Source of the DNA: an uncultured Candidatus Saccharibacteria bacterium
GTDB taxonomy: Bacteria > Patescibacteriota > Saccharimonadia > Saccharimonadales > UBA4665
Reading direction: 5' to 3'
Length of the DNA stretch: 64,000 nt
Assembly (NCBI GenBank): GCA_937892705.1
Contig: CALBGR010000014.1
Location: forward strand, 1 to 64,000
Shown here one piece after another: positions 39,906-49,128 of the stretch; positions within the stretch are counted from its first letter, which is position 1; every line of letters begins with the position of its first letter. The notes under the pieces were generated by a model. It saw nothing but the letters and a program-made list of their open reading frames with translations, did not search any database and was not told the origin of the DNA. Position numbers and translations under genes: made by a program.

Positions 39906-41456
39906 ATGAGACAGAGACAGGCATTATATCGGAAGTATCGTTCTAAAAAACTGTCAGAAATTGTTGGACAGGACCATATTACTGCGGCACTTGACCAGGC
40001 GCTTAAAACGAATCGTATAAGCCACGCGTATCTCTTTACGGGGCCGCGCGGCATTGGTAAGACTAGTATCGCGCGCATTTTAGCCCATGAAGTTAATAAC
40101 TTGCCGTACGATGAATCCATTACACACCTGGACATTATTGAGATTGACGCAGCATCCAATAGACGCATAGACGAAGTGCGCGATTTGCGCGAAAAAATAC
40201 ATGTTGCTCCATCATCAGCCAAATACAAGGTCTACATTATTGATGAAGTCCACATGCTGACACGCGAGGCATTTAATGCACTCTTGAAGACACTGGAAGA
40301 ACCACCTGCACATGTGGTGTTTATTTTAGCAACCACTGAAGTGCATAAATTGCCAGAAACAATTATCAGCCGGACACAACACTTTGCATTTAAACCAATT
40401 GCTCATGATAAAGTCATTGCTCATCTGAAGTCTATTGCAAAACAGGAAAAAATAAAGATTACCGACGAAGCATTGGCGGTAATCGCCAAACATGGAGACG
40501 GCTCATTCCGTGATAGCATAAGCCTACTTGATCAAGTTAGTAACAGTAGTGCCTCAGAAATTACACTCGCAGATGTACAGGCTATGCTGGGTATTGCGCC
40601 AGATGAGCTTGTACAAAGCATCATTAGCGCCCTTGAGACACAGGACACCAAACAGTTAACCGCTCAACTACAGACTATACGAAGTCAGGGTGTTACTGCT
40701 CCTGCACTCGCTAAGCAGCTTGCAGCTGTTATAAGAACAAACCTACTTGAAGGCAAAACAGCCAATCCTCAAGCCACAATGAAACTGCTGGAAAAGCTCA
40801 TAGAGGTGCCTGTCTCTGCAGATCCATATGCGCTGCTGGAAATCGCACTTTTAGAGGTAGTTTTTAGCAATACTCAAAACAACACGTTGCAGCACAATAG
40901 TCAAACACCACCTGCAGCAATCTCACAAGCACCGAAATCCCCTTCGCCAGGTACTGATAGTCAGGCGTCATCTACACCGAAGAAACCTGCAAAAAAGAAA
41001 CAGACAAGTGACGATACTAAAAAGCCTGCAAAAGAAAAAGATTCTTCAGATAAAGCAACCACTACAGAATCTGATTCACGGGTAACAAATGCCAATGAGA
41101 CAGAACGCATTGATCCTGCTATCTGGACTGATGTACTAAATGATATAAAGCAGCATTACAATACCTTATATGGTGTACTTCGTATGGCTACACCGGAATT
41201 CAACAATCACACCATAACGCTATACGTAAAGTTTGCGTTTCATCAAAAACGCCTTGATGACACCAAGAATCGAAACATACTATCTGAAGCCGTGTATAAA
41301 ATCTGCGGGATACACCCAAGGATCGTTTGTGAAGTTGGACAGCCGCAAAACCAATCAACCACCACAAACACTAACGAAGCAGCTGACTCAGCCGTTTCCA
41401 ACCCACTTGGAACCATTAGCAATATTTTTGGCGGCGCAGAACTGCTAGAATCATAA
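39906..41456 (+). CDS. dnaX: DNA polymerase III subunit gamma/tau
   Basis: 516 residues. AAA+ clamp loader: YRSKKLSEIVGQDHITAAL, Walker A FTGPRGIGKTSIAR, Walker B VYIIDEVHMLTREAFNALLKTLEEPP, sensor 1 ILATTEVHKLPETIISR. The four-Cys zinc module normally between Walker A and DIIEIDAASN is replaced by a short loop (HEVNNLPYDESITH). A Ser/Thr/Lys/Pro-rich linker (~335-395) precedes a tau-like C-terminal domain. Whether a short gamma form is made by frameshifting is unclear. It is followed by dnaB. Confidence 0.93.
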   Translation: MRQRQALYRKYRSKKLSEIVGQDHITAALDQALKTNRISHAYLFTGPRGIGKTSIARILAHEVNNLPYDESITHLDIIEIDAASNRRIDEVRDLREKIHVAPSSAKYKVYIIDEVHMLTREAFNALLKTLEEPPAHVVFILATTEVHKLPETIISRTQHFAFKPIAHDKVIAHLKSIAKQEKIKITDEALAVIAKHGDGSFRDSISLLDQVSNSSASEITLADVQAMLGIAPDELVQSIISALETQDTKQLTAQLQTIRSQGVTAPALAKQLAAVIRTNLLEGKTANPQATMKLLEKLIEVPVSADPYALLEIALLEVVFSNTQNNTLQHNSQTPPAAISQAPKSPSPGTDSQASSTPKKPAKKKQTSDDTKKPAKEKDSSDKATTTESDSRVTNANETERIDPAIWTDVLNDIKQHYNTLYGVLRMATPEFNNHTITLYVKFAFHQKRLDDTKNRNILSEAVYKICGIHPRIVCEVGQPQNQSTTTNTNEAADSAVSNPLGTISNIFGGAELLES

Positions 41457-41464
41457 GTAAGCCT

Positions 41465-42826
41465 ATGAGTTCAGACAATAAGAAGCAAGACGCTCCACAC
41501 AACATCGAAGCCGAAGCGAGTTTGCTCGGCGCTATACTGATTGACAGTGATGCAATTGTAAAAATTGCTGATACCGTCACAGCTGATGATTTTTATGACC
41601 CGCGTCATAAGCATATCTATGAAGCGTTGACACGCATCTATGAACGCAGGGAGCCGATAGACGTACTTACACTTGCAGATCAGCTCAAGAGTACCGGCGT
41701 GCTTGATCTCATTGGCGGGCCAGCTTACCTTACTGAGCTCACTAATTTTGTACCGACTGCGGCACATGTTGAGCAGTATGCGGAAATCGTTGCTCAAAAG
41801 GCATTGCGACGTCGCCTTATTAAGGTATCACAAGACATAGTAGATCTTGGTCACGATGAAAGTAAAAGTCTCAAAGAACTTATTGAAGATGCCGAGACTC
41901 GTTTGTTTCAAGTCAGCGAAAAACACGTAAAACAATCGCTGGTCAGTATTGAATCTATCTTGTCTGAAAGCTTTGAGCGCTTAGATGATCTCCATAAAGA
42001 CAAGAAAAAGATTCGTGGTATTCCTACCGGTTATAGAGATCTAGACAATTTACTTGCCGGCTTACAGCGATCCGATTTAATCATTTTAGCTGCACGCCCT
42101 GCAATGGGTAAAACTGCCTTTGTTCTAAACCTTGCACACAACGTAGCAGTACATGCCAAGGAGCCAGTATTGATCTTTAGCTTGGAAATGAGCAAAGAAC
42201 AGCTGGTCGATCGTTTGCTCGCTATGGAATCGGGAGTTGATGCATGGGCGCTGCGAACCGGAAACTTGACCGATTCTGACTTTGAAAAGCTCAGCCATGC
42301 TATGGGTGTATTAAGCGAGGCGCCAATTTACATAGATGACACACCAGGTATCACAGTGAGCGATATGCGCACCAAAGCACGACGCGAAGCACACCAGCGC
42401 AAACTTGGATTGGTAATTGTAGACTACTTACAGCTTATGAGTGCCGGGAGCAGCGCCAGCAGCCAAGCAAACCGAGTGCAGGAAATATCTGAAATTTCCC
42501 GCGGCCTTAAGGGTATGGCCCGTGAGCTAAACGTACCGCTTATTGCGCTCAGTCAGCTAAGTCGTAGTGTTGAAAACCGAAGCCCTCAGATCCCGCAACT
42601 GGCTGACCTTCGTGAATCAGGATCTATCGAGCAAGATGCTGATATTGTGGCATTTTTGTACCGCGAAGATTACTATAATCCAGAAACAGACCGTCAAAAC
42701 ATTATGGACGTGCTTATTAAAAAACACCGAAACGGCCCTGTTGATAACGTTGAGCTATATTTCAACAGAGACAAGCAATTAATCCGCTCAATAGACAAAC
42801 ACCACACTGAACCATTCGCAGAATAA
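41465..42826 (+). CDS. dnaB: Replicative DNA helicase DnaB
   Basis: 453 residues. N-terminal DnaG-interaction domain (HNIEAEASLLGAILIDSDAI), linker, and RecA-like motor with Walker A ARPAMGKTAFVLNLA, LIFSLEMSKEQLVDRLL, Walker B LVIVDYLQLMS and the SQLSRSVENR/LRESGSIEQDAD motifs. No intein. Eight bases after dnaX: two replisome genes in one operon. Confidence 0.96.
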   Translation: MSSDNKKQDAPHNIEAEASLLGAILIDSDAIVKIADTVTADDFYDPRHKHIYEALTRIYERREPIDVLTLADQLKSTGVLDLIGGPAYLTELTNFVPTAAHVEQYAEIVAQKALRRRLIKVSQDIVDLGHDESKSLKELIEDAETRLFQVSEKHVKQSLVSIESILSESFERLDDLHKDKKKIRGIPTGYRDLDNLLAGLQRSDLIILAARPAMGKTAFVLNLAHNVAVHAKEPVLIFSLEMSKEQLVDRLLAMESGVDAWALRTGNLTDSDFEKLSHAMGVLSEAPIYIDDTPGITVSDMRTKARREAHQRKLGLVIVDYLQLMSAGSSASSQANRVQEISEISRGLKGMARELNVPLIALSQLSRSVENRSPQIPQLADLRESGSIEQDADIVAFLYREDYYNPETDRQNIMDVLIKKHRNGPVDNVELYFNRDKQLIRSIDKHHTEPFAE

Positions 42827-42828
42827 AG

Positions 42829-42837
42829 TGATATAAT
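42829..42837 (+). promoter_or_regulatory. Extended -10 promoter of the GT-C-like gene
   Basis: TGATATAAT with perfect TATAAT (42832-42837), 11 bases before the ATG at 42849, immediately after dnaB. Confidence 0.55.
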
Positions 42838-42848
42838 TATCACCAACA

Positions 42849-44057
42849 ATGAAGAAAAAAATTGGGGCTTGGTTTTCGGTAAGTAAGTTGTGGCAGTTTA
42901 CAAGTACAGCTGTTATTGTTGGCGCAGCACTTGCTTTACTCCTAATATCAAATATAGAGACACTGCTTCCAGGATACAGTGTTATTGAAATCCAAAGTGC
43001 AAAAGCCAATAGCGTCGCAGCTATCATTGATAGCCCCATAAATGCGCCGTATCGAGTAGTAGCACTAGTTGTTAATAAAATTATCAACGAACCGTTGCTT
43101 GCCGGACGTATTTCAGCCGCAATTTTTGGTATTCTAACTATTGGCTTATTTTATATTGGCGTGCGGCACTGGCATGCGCCTCGTACTGCATTTTTAACTA
43201 CTGTTTTGTTCGCATGTTCAGCATGGTTTTTGCATATAGCTCGACTTGGTGCGCCAGACATTTTGCTACCGTTTAGCATTTTGCTGCTCGCTGTTGCAAG
43301 CTACTGGATTGCTACTGCAGAGCACAGTAAATTCAGTTATCTAACCGCCATATTTGCCGTAGCTGTAACTATTTACACTCCGGGTATTGTTTGGTTTATT
43401 TTATTGGGTCTCATCATACGTCATCGCGACTTACGGCTTATTAAGCGGCGCCTTGCATTATCTTATAGAATTACACTCTATGTACTCATAGCCGGACTCA
43501 TCGTCATCCCGCTACTGTACGGAATTACCAAAGACCCTAAACTTATCATGTCGTTACTTGGACTACCGGAACATTGGCCAAGTGTGATCCAGATTGTCAA
43601 AAACCTACTACTCATACCTGTCAATTTATTTATGTGGGCAAGCAGTAATCCACTTACTCATGTAGGAACTGCGCCAATCGTAGACGCCTTTGTAGCTATT
43701 GCATCAATGCTAGGTATATACTATTACTTCAAATTCCGATCCTTAGCTCGCGCTAAATTGCTAGCAGCATGTGTCGGTATTGGAGCAGTATTGATTGCTA
43801 TACAAGGACCAGTATCAATCGCTATTTTGCTGCCTATGATTTACATTTTGGTTGCCGGCGGCATTAGCCTATTGCTCGGACAGTGGCTCACAGTGTTTCC
43901 TAAAAATCCGTTTGCAAAATCGATAGGTATTTTGATCATTACAATTGCTGTATCAATCAGTTGTGCATATAATTTGCGCGCATACTTCATTGCCTGGCCA
44001 AACAATACCGACACGAAAAGAGAATTCGCACACACCTCTGCTGATCTGATACAATAA
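42849..44057 (+). CDS. Polytopic membrane protein, GT-C (ArnT/PMT-like) glycosyltransferase family
   Basis: 402 residues with about ten hydrophobic helices. The N-terminal half shows the dolichyl/polyprenyl-phosphate-mannose transferase pattern: NAPYRVVALVVNKIINEPLLAGRISAAIFGILTIGLFYIGVRHW, then HIARLGAPDILLPFSILLLA. It lacks the long C-terminal domain of full ArnT enzymes. It would transfer a lipid-linked sugar outside the membrane; acceptor unknown. Preceded by its own extended -10 promoter (leaderless). Confidence 0.6.
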   Translation: MKKKIGAWFSVSKLWQFTSTAVIVGAALALLLISNIETLLPGYSVIEIQSAKANSVAAIIDSPINAPYRVVALVVNKIINEPLLAGRISAAIFGILTIGLFYIGVRHWHAPRTAFLTTVLFACSAWFLHIARLGAPDILLPFSILLLAVASYWIATAEHSKFSYLTAIFAVAVTIYTPGIVWFILLGLIIRHRDLRLIKRRLALSYRITLYVLIAGLIVIPLLYGITKDPKLIMSLLGLPEHWPSVIQIVKNLLLIPVNLFMWASSNPLTHVGTAPIVDAFVAIASMLGIYYYFKFRSLARAKLLAACVGIGAVLIAIQGPVSIAILLPMIYILVAGGISLLLGQWLTVFPKNPFAKSIGILIITIAVSISCAYNLRAYFIAWPNNTDTKREFAHTSADLIQ

Positions 44058-44079
44058 GAAGTTGTAAGGAAAGGATGTT

Positions 44080-44373
44080 ATGGGAAGATTTGATCAAGCA
44101 AAAATGCTCATGCAGGTAAAAAAGATTCAGAAAGAACTGCAGAAAATGACCATTGAAGTTGAAAAAGGTAACGGTGCAGTCCGTATTGAAATCAATGGCG
44201 AGCAAAAGATAAAGCGAGTACACATCGATCCAGATTACGTAGACCTTGACGATATCAGACAACTAGAGAAATGGATTGAAGAAGCTGTCAAGGAAGCGAT
44301 TCAGCAGAGTCAAAAAGTAGCTGCCGAAAAAATGCAGCCAATGATGGGCGCATTAGGCAGCCTAGGACTATAG
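44080..44373 (+). CDS. ybaB: YbaB/EbfC nucleoid-associated protein
   Basis: 97 residues, DNA-binding dimer of the YbaB family. FDQAKMLMQVKKIQKELQKMTIEVEKGNGAVRIEINGEQKIKRVHIDPDYVD and a C-terminal helix rich in Lys/Met. Gene order ybaB-recR follows the common bacterial dnaX-ybaB-recR cluster, here with dnaB and a membrane protein inserted. GGAAAGGA site. Confidence 0.92.
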   Translation: MGRFDQAKMLMQVKKIQKELQKMTIEVEKGNGAVRIEINGEQKIKRVHIDPDYVDLDDIRQLEKWIEEAVKEAIQQSQKVAAEKMQPMMGALGSLGL

Positions 44374-44385
44374 ATCTACACAGTA

Positions 44386-44991
44386 ATGCAATTGTTACCG
44401 CCTGCTTTGATGGAACTGATTGATGCGCTTGGTACGCTACCAGGTGTCGGTCCACGTACAGCCGAGCGTTATGCGTATCATTTAGTCCGCCACGACCCGC
44501 ATAACGCGCAGCGACTGGCTGATAGTCTGAAAAATCTGCACGCAGGTATAAAGTATTGCCCAAAAACTTTTGCGCTTATCGGACCAGACGATGAACTGTC
44601 TCCACTGTATACTGATCCATCACGCAATAAAAAACTGGTAGCAGTTGTTGCAGAGCCGTTTGATATCATCGCGCTTGAAAAGACTGGCCAGTTCAAAGGC
44701 ACTTACCATGTTTTGGGTGGTCTTGTATCACCGATAGATGGCATAGGTCCAGAACAACTACACATCACTGAACTGCTGCAGCGCGTCGACGAAGACAAGG
44801 TAGAGGAAATCATCTTAGCAACCAGCGCAAATGTAGAAGGTGAATCCACTGCGCTTTATATTCAAAAACAACTGGCAGATAGAAATGTAAAAATTAGTCG
44901 TCTTGCACGCGGTTTGCCAATTGGTGTAGATCTTGAATACGCCGACCAAATCACCTTGGGTCGAGCACTGGAAGGAAGAACAGAATTATGA
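44386..44991 (+). CDS. recR: Recombination mediator RecR, zinc finger lost
   Basis: 201 residues. N-terminal helix-hairpin-helix (MELIDALGTLPGVGPRTAERYAYHLV), then the segment that normally carries four zinc-binding Cys: here IKYCPKTFALIGPDDELSPLYTD keeps only one Cys. The Toprim domain is intact (VAVVAEPFDIIALEKTGQFKGTYHVLGGLVSPIDGIGPEQL) and the C-terminal LARGLPIGVDLEYADQITLGRALEGR is canonical. Acts with RecO/RecF in gap repair. Four-base overlap with the NUDIX gene. Confidence 0.93.
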   Translation: MQLLPPALMELIDALGTLPGVGPRTAERYAYHLVRHDPHNAQRLADSLKNLHAGIKYCPKTFALIGPDDELSPLYTDPSRNKKLVAVVAEPFDIIALEKTGQFKGTYHVLGGLVSPIDGIGPEQLHITELLQRVDEDKVEEIILATSANVEGESTALYIQKQLADRNVKISRLARGLPIGVDLEYADQITLGRALEGRTEL

Positions 44992-45490
44992 AAATTCAAT
45001 ACTATATAGAATGCAGTAAACCGCTTACTAAAACCTCAGGCACAGCATATGTGTGCGCTGATAATCATTACTACTATAACAATCCTCGTGCCGCTGCAGC
45101 AGTCGTCATCCTCAACGAAAGCAATAAAATTCTTGTGTCAAAACGTGCAATTGAGCCACGGAAAGGCACCTATGATTTACCTGGTGGATTTATTGAACCG
45201 AACGGACAGTTGAAGATGCTGTGATTAGAGAGATGTCAGAGGAGACCACACTATCTATCGATAAGACCCATATCCTCACATCATACGCACTGGAATATCT
45301 AGAAAACGTGTATGTCTGCGACCTGATTGTACATGCGTCAGCCTGGACTGGCACACCGATCGCGCAAGATGATTCTATGGCGTTGGAATGGAAGCCTATC
45401 GATTTCCTTGATTCGCCTGAGTTTACAGCGCCATATCCTGGACTTTCAACACTCCTCAAGAAATATATCGAGCAAAATCATAAAGCATAA
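44988..45490 (+). pseudogene. NUDIX hydrolase interrupted by a frameshift
   Basis: Two consecutive frames form one NUDIX protein. Frame A (44988-45224) has a decayed zinc ribbon (YYIECSKPLTK...YVCADNHYYYNNP) and the start of the Nudix box (KGTYDLPGGFIEPNG). Frame B (from about 45208) continues VEDAVIREMSEETTLSI to the end at 45490. The break at about 45204-45210 lies within the Nudix box, so the box Glu is lost or altered. One missing base would restore it. Either a pseudogene, a sequencing error, or programmed frameshifting; I see no slippery heptamer. Confidence 0.75.
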
Positions 45491-45599
45491 TCTCGTATAA
45501 GCTGTTTTTGGGTTATTTCCCGAGGAGAAGACGAGTTTCCATACTTACTCTATATAGTTAGGCTGAGAGTTTACTTTTTTGATACGGTATACTATTTGT

Positions 45600-46622
45600 A
45601 TGACTTATCCTGAGACTGAACAGTTACAGCAACTGATTACCAACGCAGAGCGGATTCTAATTATTCAAGCAGACAACCCAGACGCAGATAGCCTCGGCAG
45701 TGCTTTGGCGCTTGAACATATTTTGGAAGAACTTGGCAAGAAAACATACCTCTACTGCGCGGTAGATACACCATCATATCTGCGCTATATGCCAGGATGG
45801 GACAGAGTAACAAAAGAACTACCGACTCAATTTGATTTGAGCATTATTGTAGATGCATCAACTATGACGCTGCTCGAAGCATTTCAGAATCCGAATAATA
45901 AAGGCATCCTCGCTAGCAAACCATGTATTGTATTGGATCACCACGAAATTACCGATAATCCTGTGCCATTTGCTACTGTTACCATTAATGATGGTACGAG
46001 AGCTTCAACGGGCGAACTTATATACATCATTGGCAAAGAACTTCATTGGCCAATGAATGTTAGTACATTAGAATTTATTGCCAATACCATTTTAGGCGAC
46101 ACCCAAGGACTCACCAACGAACTAGCAAAAGCAGAAACCTACCGCATTATGGCTGACTTGATAGACCAGGGCGTCAATCGACCGCAACTAGAAGAAATCA
46201 GACGTGAATATGGCAAAATGCCCGAGCCGATCTTTCGCTACAAAGCCAAACTTATTGAACGCACCGAACTATACGCAGATGGGCGCTTAGCTATTGTCAC
46301 TATCCCGCAAAGTGAAATAAATGAATACAGTCCACTCTATAATCCTGCGCCACTGATCCAAAATGATATCTTGCAAACCGTTGGCGTACAGTTGGCTGTG
46401 GTATTCAAGCAATATGATAATGGCCGTATCACCGCAGCTATTCGTGCTAATAACGGCGCAACCGTTGCCGGTACACTTGCTGAACATTTTGGCGGCGGTG
46501 GTCACCAATACGCCAGCGGTTTTAAGCTCACTGATGGTCGGCCACTGAATGAAGTAAAATCAGAGTGTATTAGAAAAGCTACTGAACTCCTTGATAACCT
46601 TAAACAGGAAACGTCTCAATGA
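45600..46622 (+). CDS. nrnA: DHH/DHHA1 phosphoesterase (NrnA-like nanoRNase)
   Basis: 340 residues from ATG 45600. DHH domain: IIQADNPDADSLGSALALEHIL, LSIIVDAST and VLDHHEITDNP (metal ligands); DHHA1 domain with the substrate-binding FGGGGHQYASGFKL. Family members degrade short oligoribonucleotides and 3'-phosphoadenosine 5'-phosphate. An in-frame TTG upstream (45579) is unlikely: a TATACT -10 (45588-45593) lies between it and the ATG, ending six bases before the ATG (leaderless). Four-base overlap with cysS. Confidence 0.87.
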   Translation: MTYPETEQLQQLITNAERILIIQADNPDADSLGSALALEHILEELGKKTYLYCAVDTPSYLRYMPGWDRVTKELPTQFDLSIIVDASTMTLLEAFQNPNNKGILASKPCIVLDHHEITDNPVPFATVTINDGTRASTGELIYIIGKELHWPMNVSTLEFIANTILGDTQGLTNELAKAETYRIMADLIDQGVNRPQLEEIRREYGKMPEPIFRYKAKLIERTELYADGRLAIVTIPQSEINEYSPLYNPAPLIQNDILQTVGVQLAVVFKQYDNGRITAAIRANNGATVAGTLAEHFGGGGHQYASGFKLTDGRPLNEVKSECIRKATELLDNLKQETSQ

Positions 46623-48013
46623 AGCTTTACAATACACTCACCAGACAAGTTGAAGAGATCACACCACTATCAGACGGCAAAATAACAATTTATACCTGTG
46701 GACCAACTGTCTACGACTACCCGCATATCGGCAACTGGTTCACTTTTATTCGCTATGACCTGCTGGTGCGCACCCTCAAAATACTCGGCAAAAATCCTGT
46801 ATGGGTAATGAACATTACCGACGTAGGGCATTTAGTGAGTGACGCTGACGAAGGTGAAGACAAGCTTGAAAAAGGGGCACGACGCGAAAATAAAACTGCC
46901 TGGGATGTTGCCAGTTATTACAGCGACTATTTTATTAATGGTCTGAAACGGCTCAATATTACTGCACCAACCTACATACCAAAAGCAACCGAACATATAA
47001 AAGAGCAAATCGAACTTATCAAAACCCTTGAGGACAAAGGCTATACCTACATCATCAACGATGGTGTATACTACGATACTTCAAAATTTGAGGGATACAC
47101 TGCATTTGCTCGATTAGACCTTGACGATCTGCAGGCAGGTGCGCGCGTAGAGCACAATCCAGAAAAGCGAAATATCTCAGATTTTGCACTGTGGAAGTTT
47201 AGTCCAAAAGACAAAAAACGCGATATGGAGTGGGATAGTCCGTGGGGGAAGGGATTTCCTGGCTGGCATATTGAATGTTCAGCAATGGCCATGAAATATC
47301 TTGGTAAAACTATTGATATTCACTCCGGCGGCATTGACCATATACCCGTTCATCACACCAACGAAATCGCACAAAGTGAAGCCGCAACCGGTAAACGGTT
47401 TGCAAACTACTGGATGCATACCAATCACATAACTATTAACGATGAAAAAATCAGTAAAAGCCTGGGCAACACCATTACTTTAGAAGATATTGAAAAACAA
47501 GGTTTTTCACTAGAAGTATTCCGCCTGCATGTTCTCGAGAGTCACTACCGTTCACAGAGTAAATTCAGCTGGGAAAGCTTAGAAGCTGCGAAAAATCGTC
47601 TACAACATTACAGGGAAATGGCAGATCACTTGTGGCAGCCTTCACCTGATAGTCATCCTCGGGAAAATCGATACGATCACAAGGAGGCTATACTGCACGA
47701 AATGCAAAATGACCTGTCATCCCCAACAGCACTTGCGCTGCTGAGCGAAGTTGCTCACGATATCACTACAAACGGTATTCGCCCTGATGAAGTAGAACGC
47801 CTCAAAGACTTTCTTGCTTTTATTGATGATTTGCTCGGTATAAAACTTCTGGGAGAAGATATAAACAACGAACAAAAGGCTGCAATCAAACGACGCGAAC
47901 AGGCTCGCGCCAATGCAGATTGGCAAACATCAGATGCAATCCGAAATGAACTACAAAAACAAGGTATTGGTATAAAAGACACCGAACGCGGAACTATTTG
48001 GCACCGGCTTTAA
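46619..48013 (+). CDS. cysS: Cysteinyl-tRNA synthetase
   Basis: 464 residues. Zinc/Cys site retained: ITIYTCGPTVYDYPHIGNW (Cys and HIGN), GWHIECSAMAMKYLG (second Cys) and HHTNEIAQSEA. KMSKS-type motif is EKISKSLGNT. Unlike several other proteins here, this zinc site is intact, as it must be since zinc reads the cysteine thiol. Coupled to the NrnA-like gene by ATGA overlap. Converges with the permease gene, overlapping it by 20 bases. Confidence 0.96.
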   Translation: MKLYNTLTRQVEEITPLSDGKITIYTCGPTVYDYPHIGNWFTFIRYDLLVRTLKILGKNPVWVMNITDVGHLVSDADEGEDKLEKGARRENKTAWDVASYYSDYFINGLKRLNITAPTYIPKATEHIKEQIELIKTLEDKGYTYIINDGVYYDTSKFEGYTAFARLDLDDLQAGARVEHNPEKRNISDFALWKFSPKDKKRDMEWDSPWGKGFPGWHIECSAMAMKYLGKTIDIHSGGIDHIPVHHTNEIAQSEAATGKRFANYWMHTNHITINDEKISKSLGNTITLEDIEKQGFSLEVFRLHVLESHYRSQSKFSWESLEAAKNRLQHYREMADHLWQPSPDSHPRENRYDHKEAILHEMQNDLSSPTALALLSEVAHDITTNGIRPDEVERLKDFLAFIDDLLGIKLLGEDINNEQKAAIKRREQARANADWQTSDAIRNELQKQGIGIKDTERGTIWHRL

Positions 48014-49112
48014 GAGATTTTGCTTCGCTGGCCGGGATCTTACCCTTGTGTTGCAAATAATCTATAAGCAGCACACGGATACAACCAGCAACTGGTATCG
48101 CTACAATACCACCAAGGATTCCTGCTAAGTTCACACCGATTATTACCGACGCAAATACCAATAATGGCGACATATTTGTTGCGTTTGCCTGCACGCGCGG
48201 CTGTACTACGTAGTTTTCGATCTGCTGATATAAAACATAGTATGCGAGCAAAAGCAGTGCATTCAGTGGCGATACTGTCAGTGCAACCAAAGTTACCACC
48301 GTAGCCCCCACGTAATGCCCAATCATAGGCACCAAACCGCACAGGAATACAATTACTGCCAAAGCACCCGCATAAGGTACATGCAAAATCAGCATAACCG
48401 GTAATATAAACACCGCCGCAATAAAAGCTAACGTTACCTGGCCGTTCACGTAGCCTCGAATGACCTGATACATTTCGGCTAATATAGCAACCGTTCGATT
48501 GCGATGATCGTCAGGGAGTAGTTTCTTTCCATAATTAAGCCAGCGCGGACCCTCTACAAGCATCATAAAGGTCAGCACCAGTACTGTAATTGCAGACACC
48601 ACACCAGAACCAACGGTTGAAACTGTAGAAACTGCGGTATTTCCTGAATTTTTAATAACTTCAGATATGTTTTCAGAAAGCTCGTTTGTAGCGTTTTCTA
48701 AATTGTTCTCACGAATGAATCTGCCAGCTGCACTATCTTGATCCTGCAAATCTTCAATAAACTCAGGAACCGCTCGCACAAAGGTCGTTACCTGACGAAC
48801 TGCGGGCGGCACAATCAGCGCCAAAAATCCTGCAAGTACAACAACTACAATTAAAAACGAAATACTGGTAGCAACCGTACGACTGCCTTTTCTTTTTCCA
48901 GGCAAACGTTCGCTAATCCAGTGCACCGGTGCATTGAGTGCAAGCGCAAGAAACAGTGCAATGAAAATAAGTATCAATGCATGACTTACCTTATTTAAGG
49001 CTGCCAAAATAATAGTGGTTAAGACTACAGTAACAACGATCCGCACAACGGTACGGCTCGAAATAACTATCTCCATTTTTTGGGGATTATCACCGCTCTT
49101 TTTTAGTCTCAT
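47994..49112 (-). CDS. AI-2E family (PerM/YhhQ-type UPF0118) permease
   Basis: 372 residues, about seven hydrophobic segments: VVRIVVTVVLTTIILAAL, LILIFIALFLALALNAPVHWI, SISFLIVVVVLAGFLALIVPPAV and the family's C-terminal PLNALLLLAYYVLYQQIENYVVQPRV and GGIVAIPVAGCIRVLL. This family covers TqsA and Na+/H+ antiporter-like proteins; substrate unknown. A charged central domain (RAVPEFIEDLQDQDSAAGRFI) lies between helices. Last of a minus-strand set with two GT4 genes. Confidence 0.85.
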   Translation of the reverse strand: MRLKKSGDNPQKMEIVISSRTVVRIVVTVVLTTIILAALNKVSHALILIFIALFLALALNAPVHWISERLPGKRKGSRTVATSISFLIVVVVLAGFLALIVPPAVRQVTTFVRAVPEFIEDLQDQDSAAGRFIRENNLENATNELSENISEVIKNSGNTAVSTVSTVGSGVVSAITVLVLTFMMLVEGPRWLNYGKKLLPDDHRNRTVAILAEMYQVIRGYVNGQVTLAFIAAVFILPVMLILHVPYAGALAVIVFLCGLVPMIGHYVGATVVTLVALTVSPLNALLLLAYYVLYQQIENYVVQPRVQANATNMSPLLVFASVIIGVNLAGILGGIVAIPVAGCIRVLLIDYLQHKGKIPASEAKSLKAGAK

Positions 49113-49128
49113 ACTATTTCATTATTAC

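Noticed and set aside
44386..44563. Minus-strand ORF over the start of recR
   Set aside because: Antisense shadow of the helix-hairpin-helix region; no start signals.
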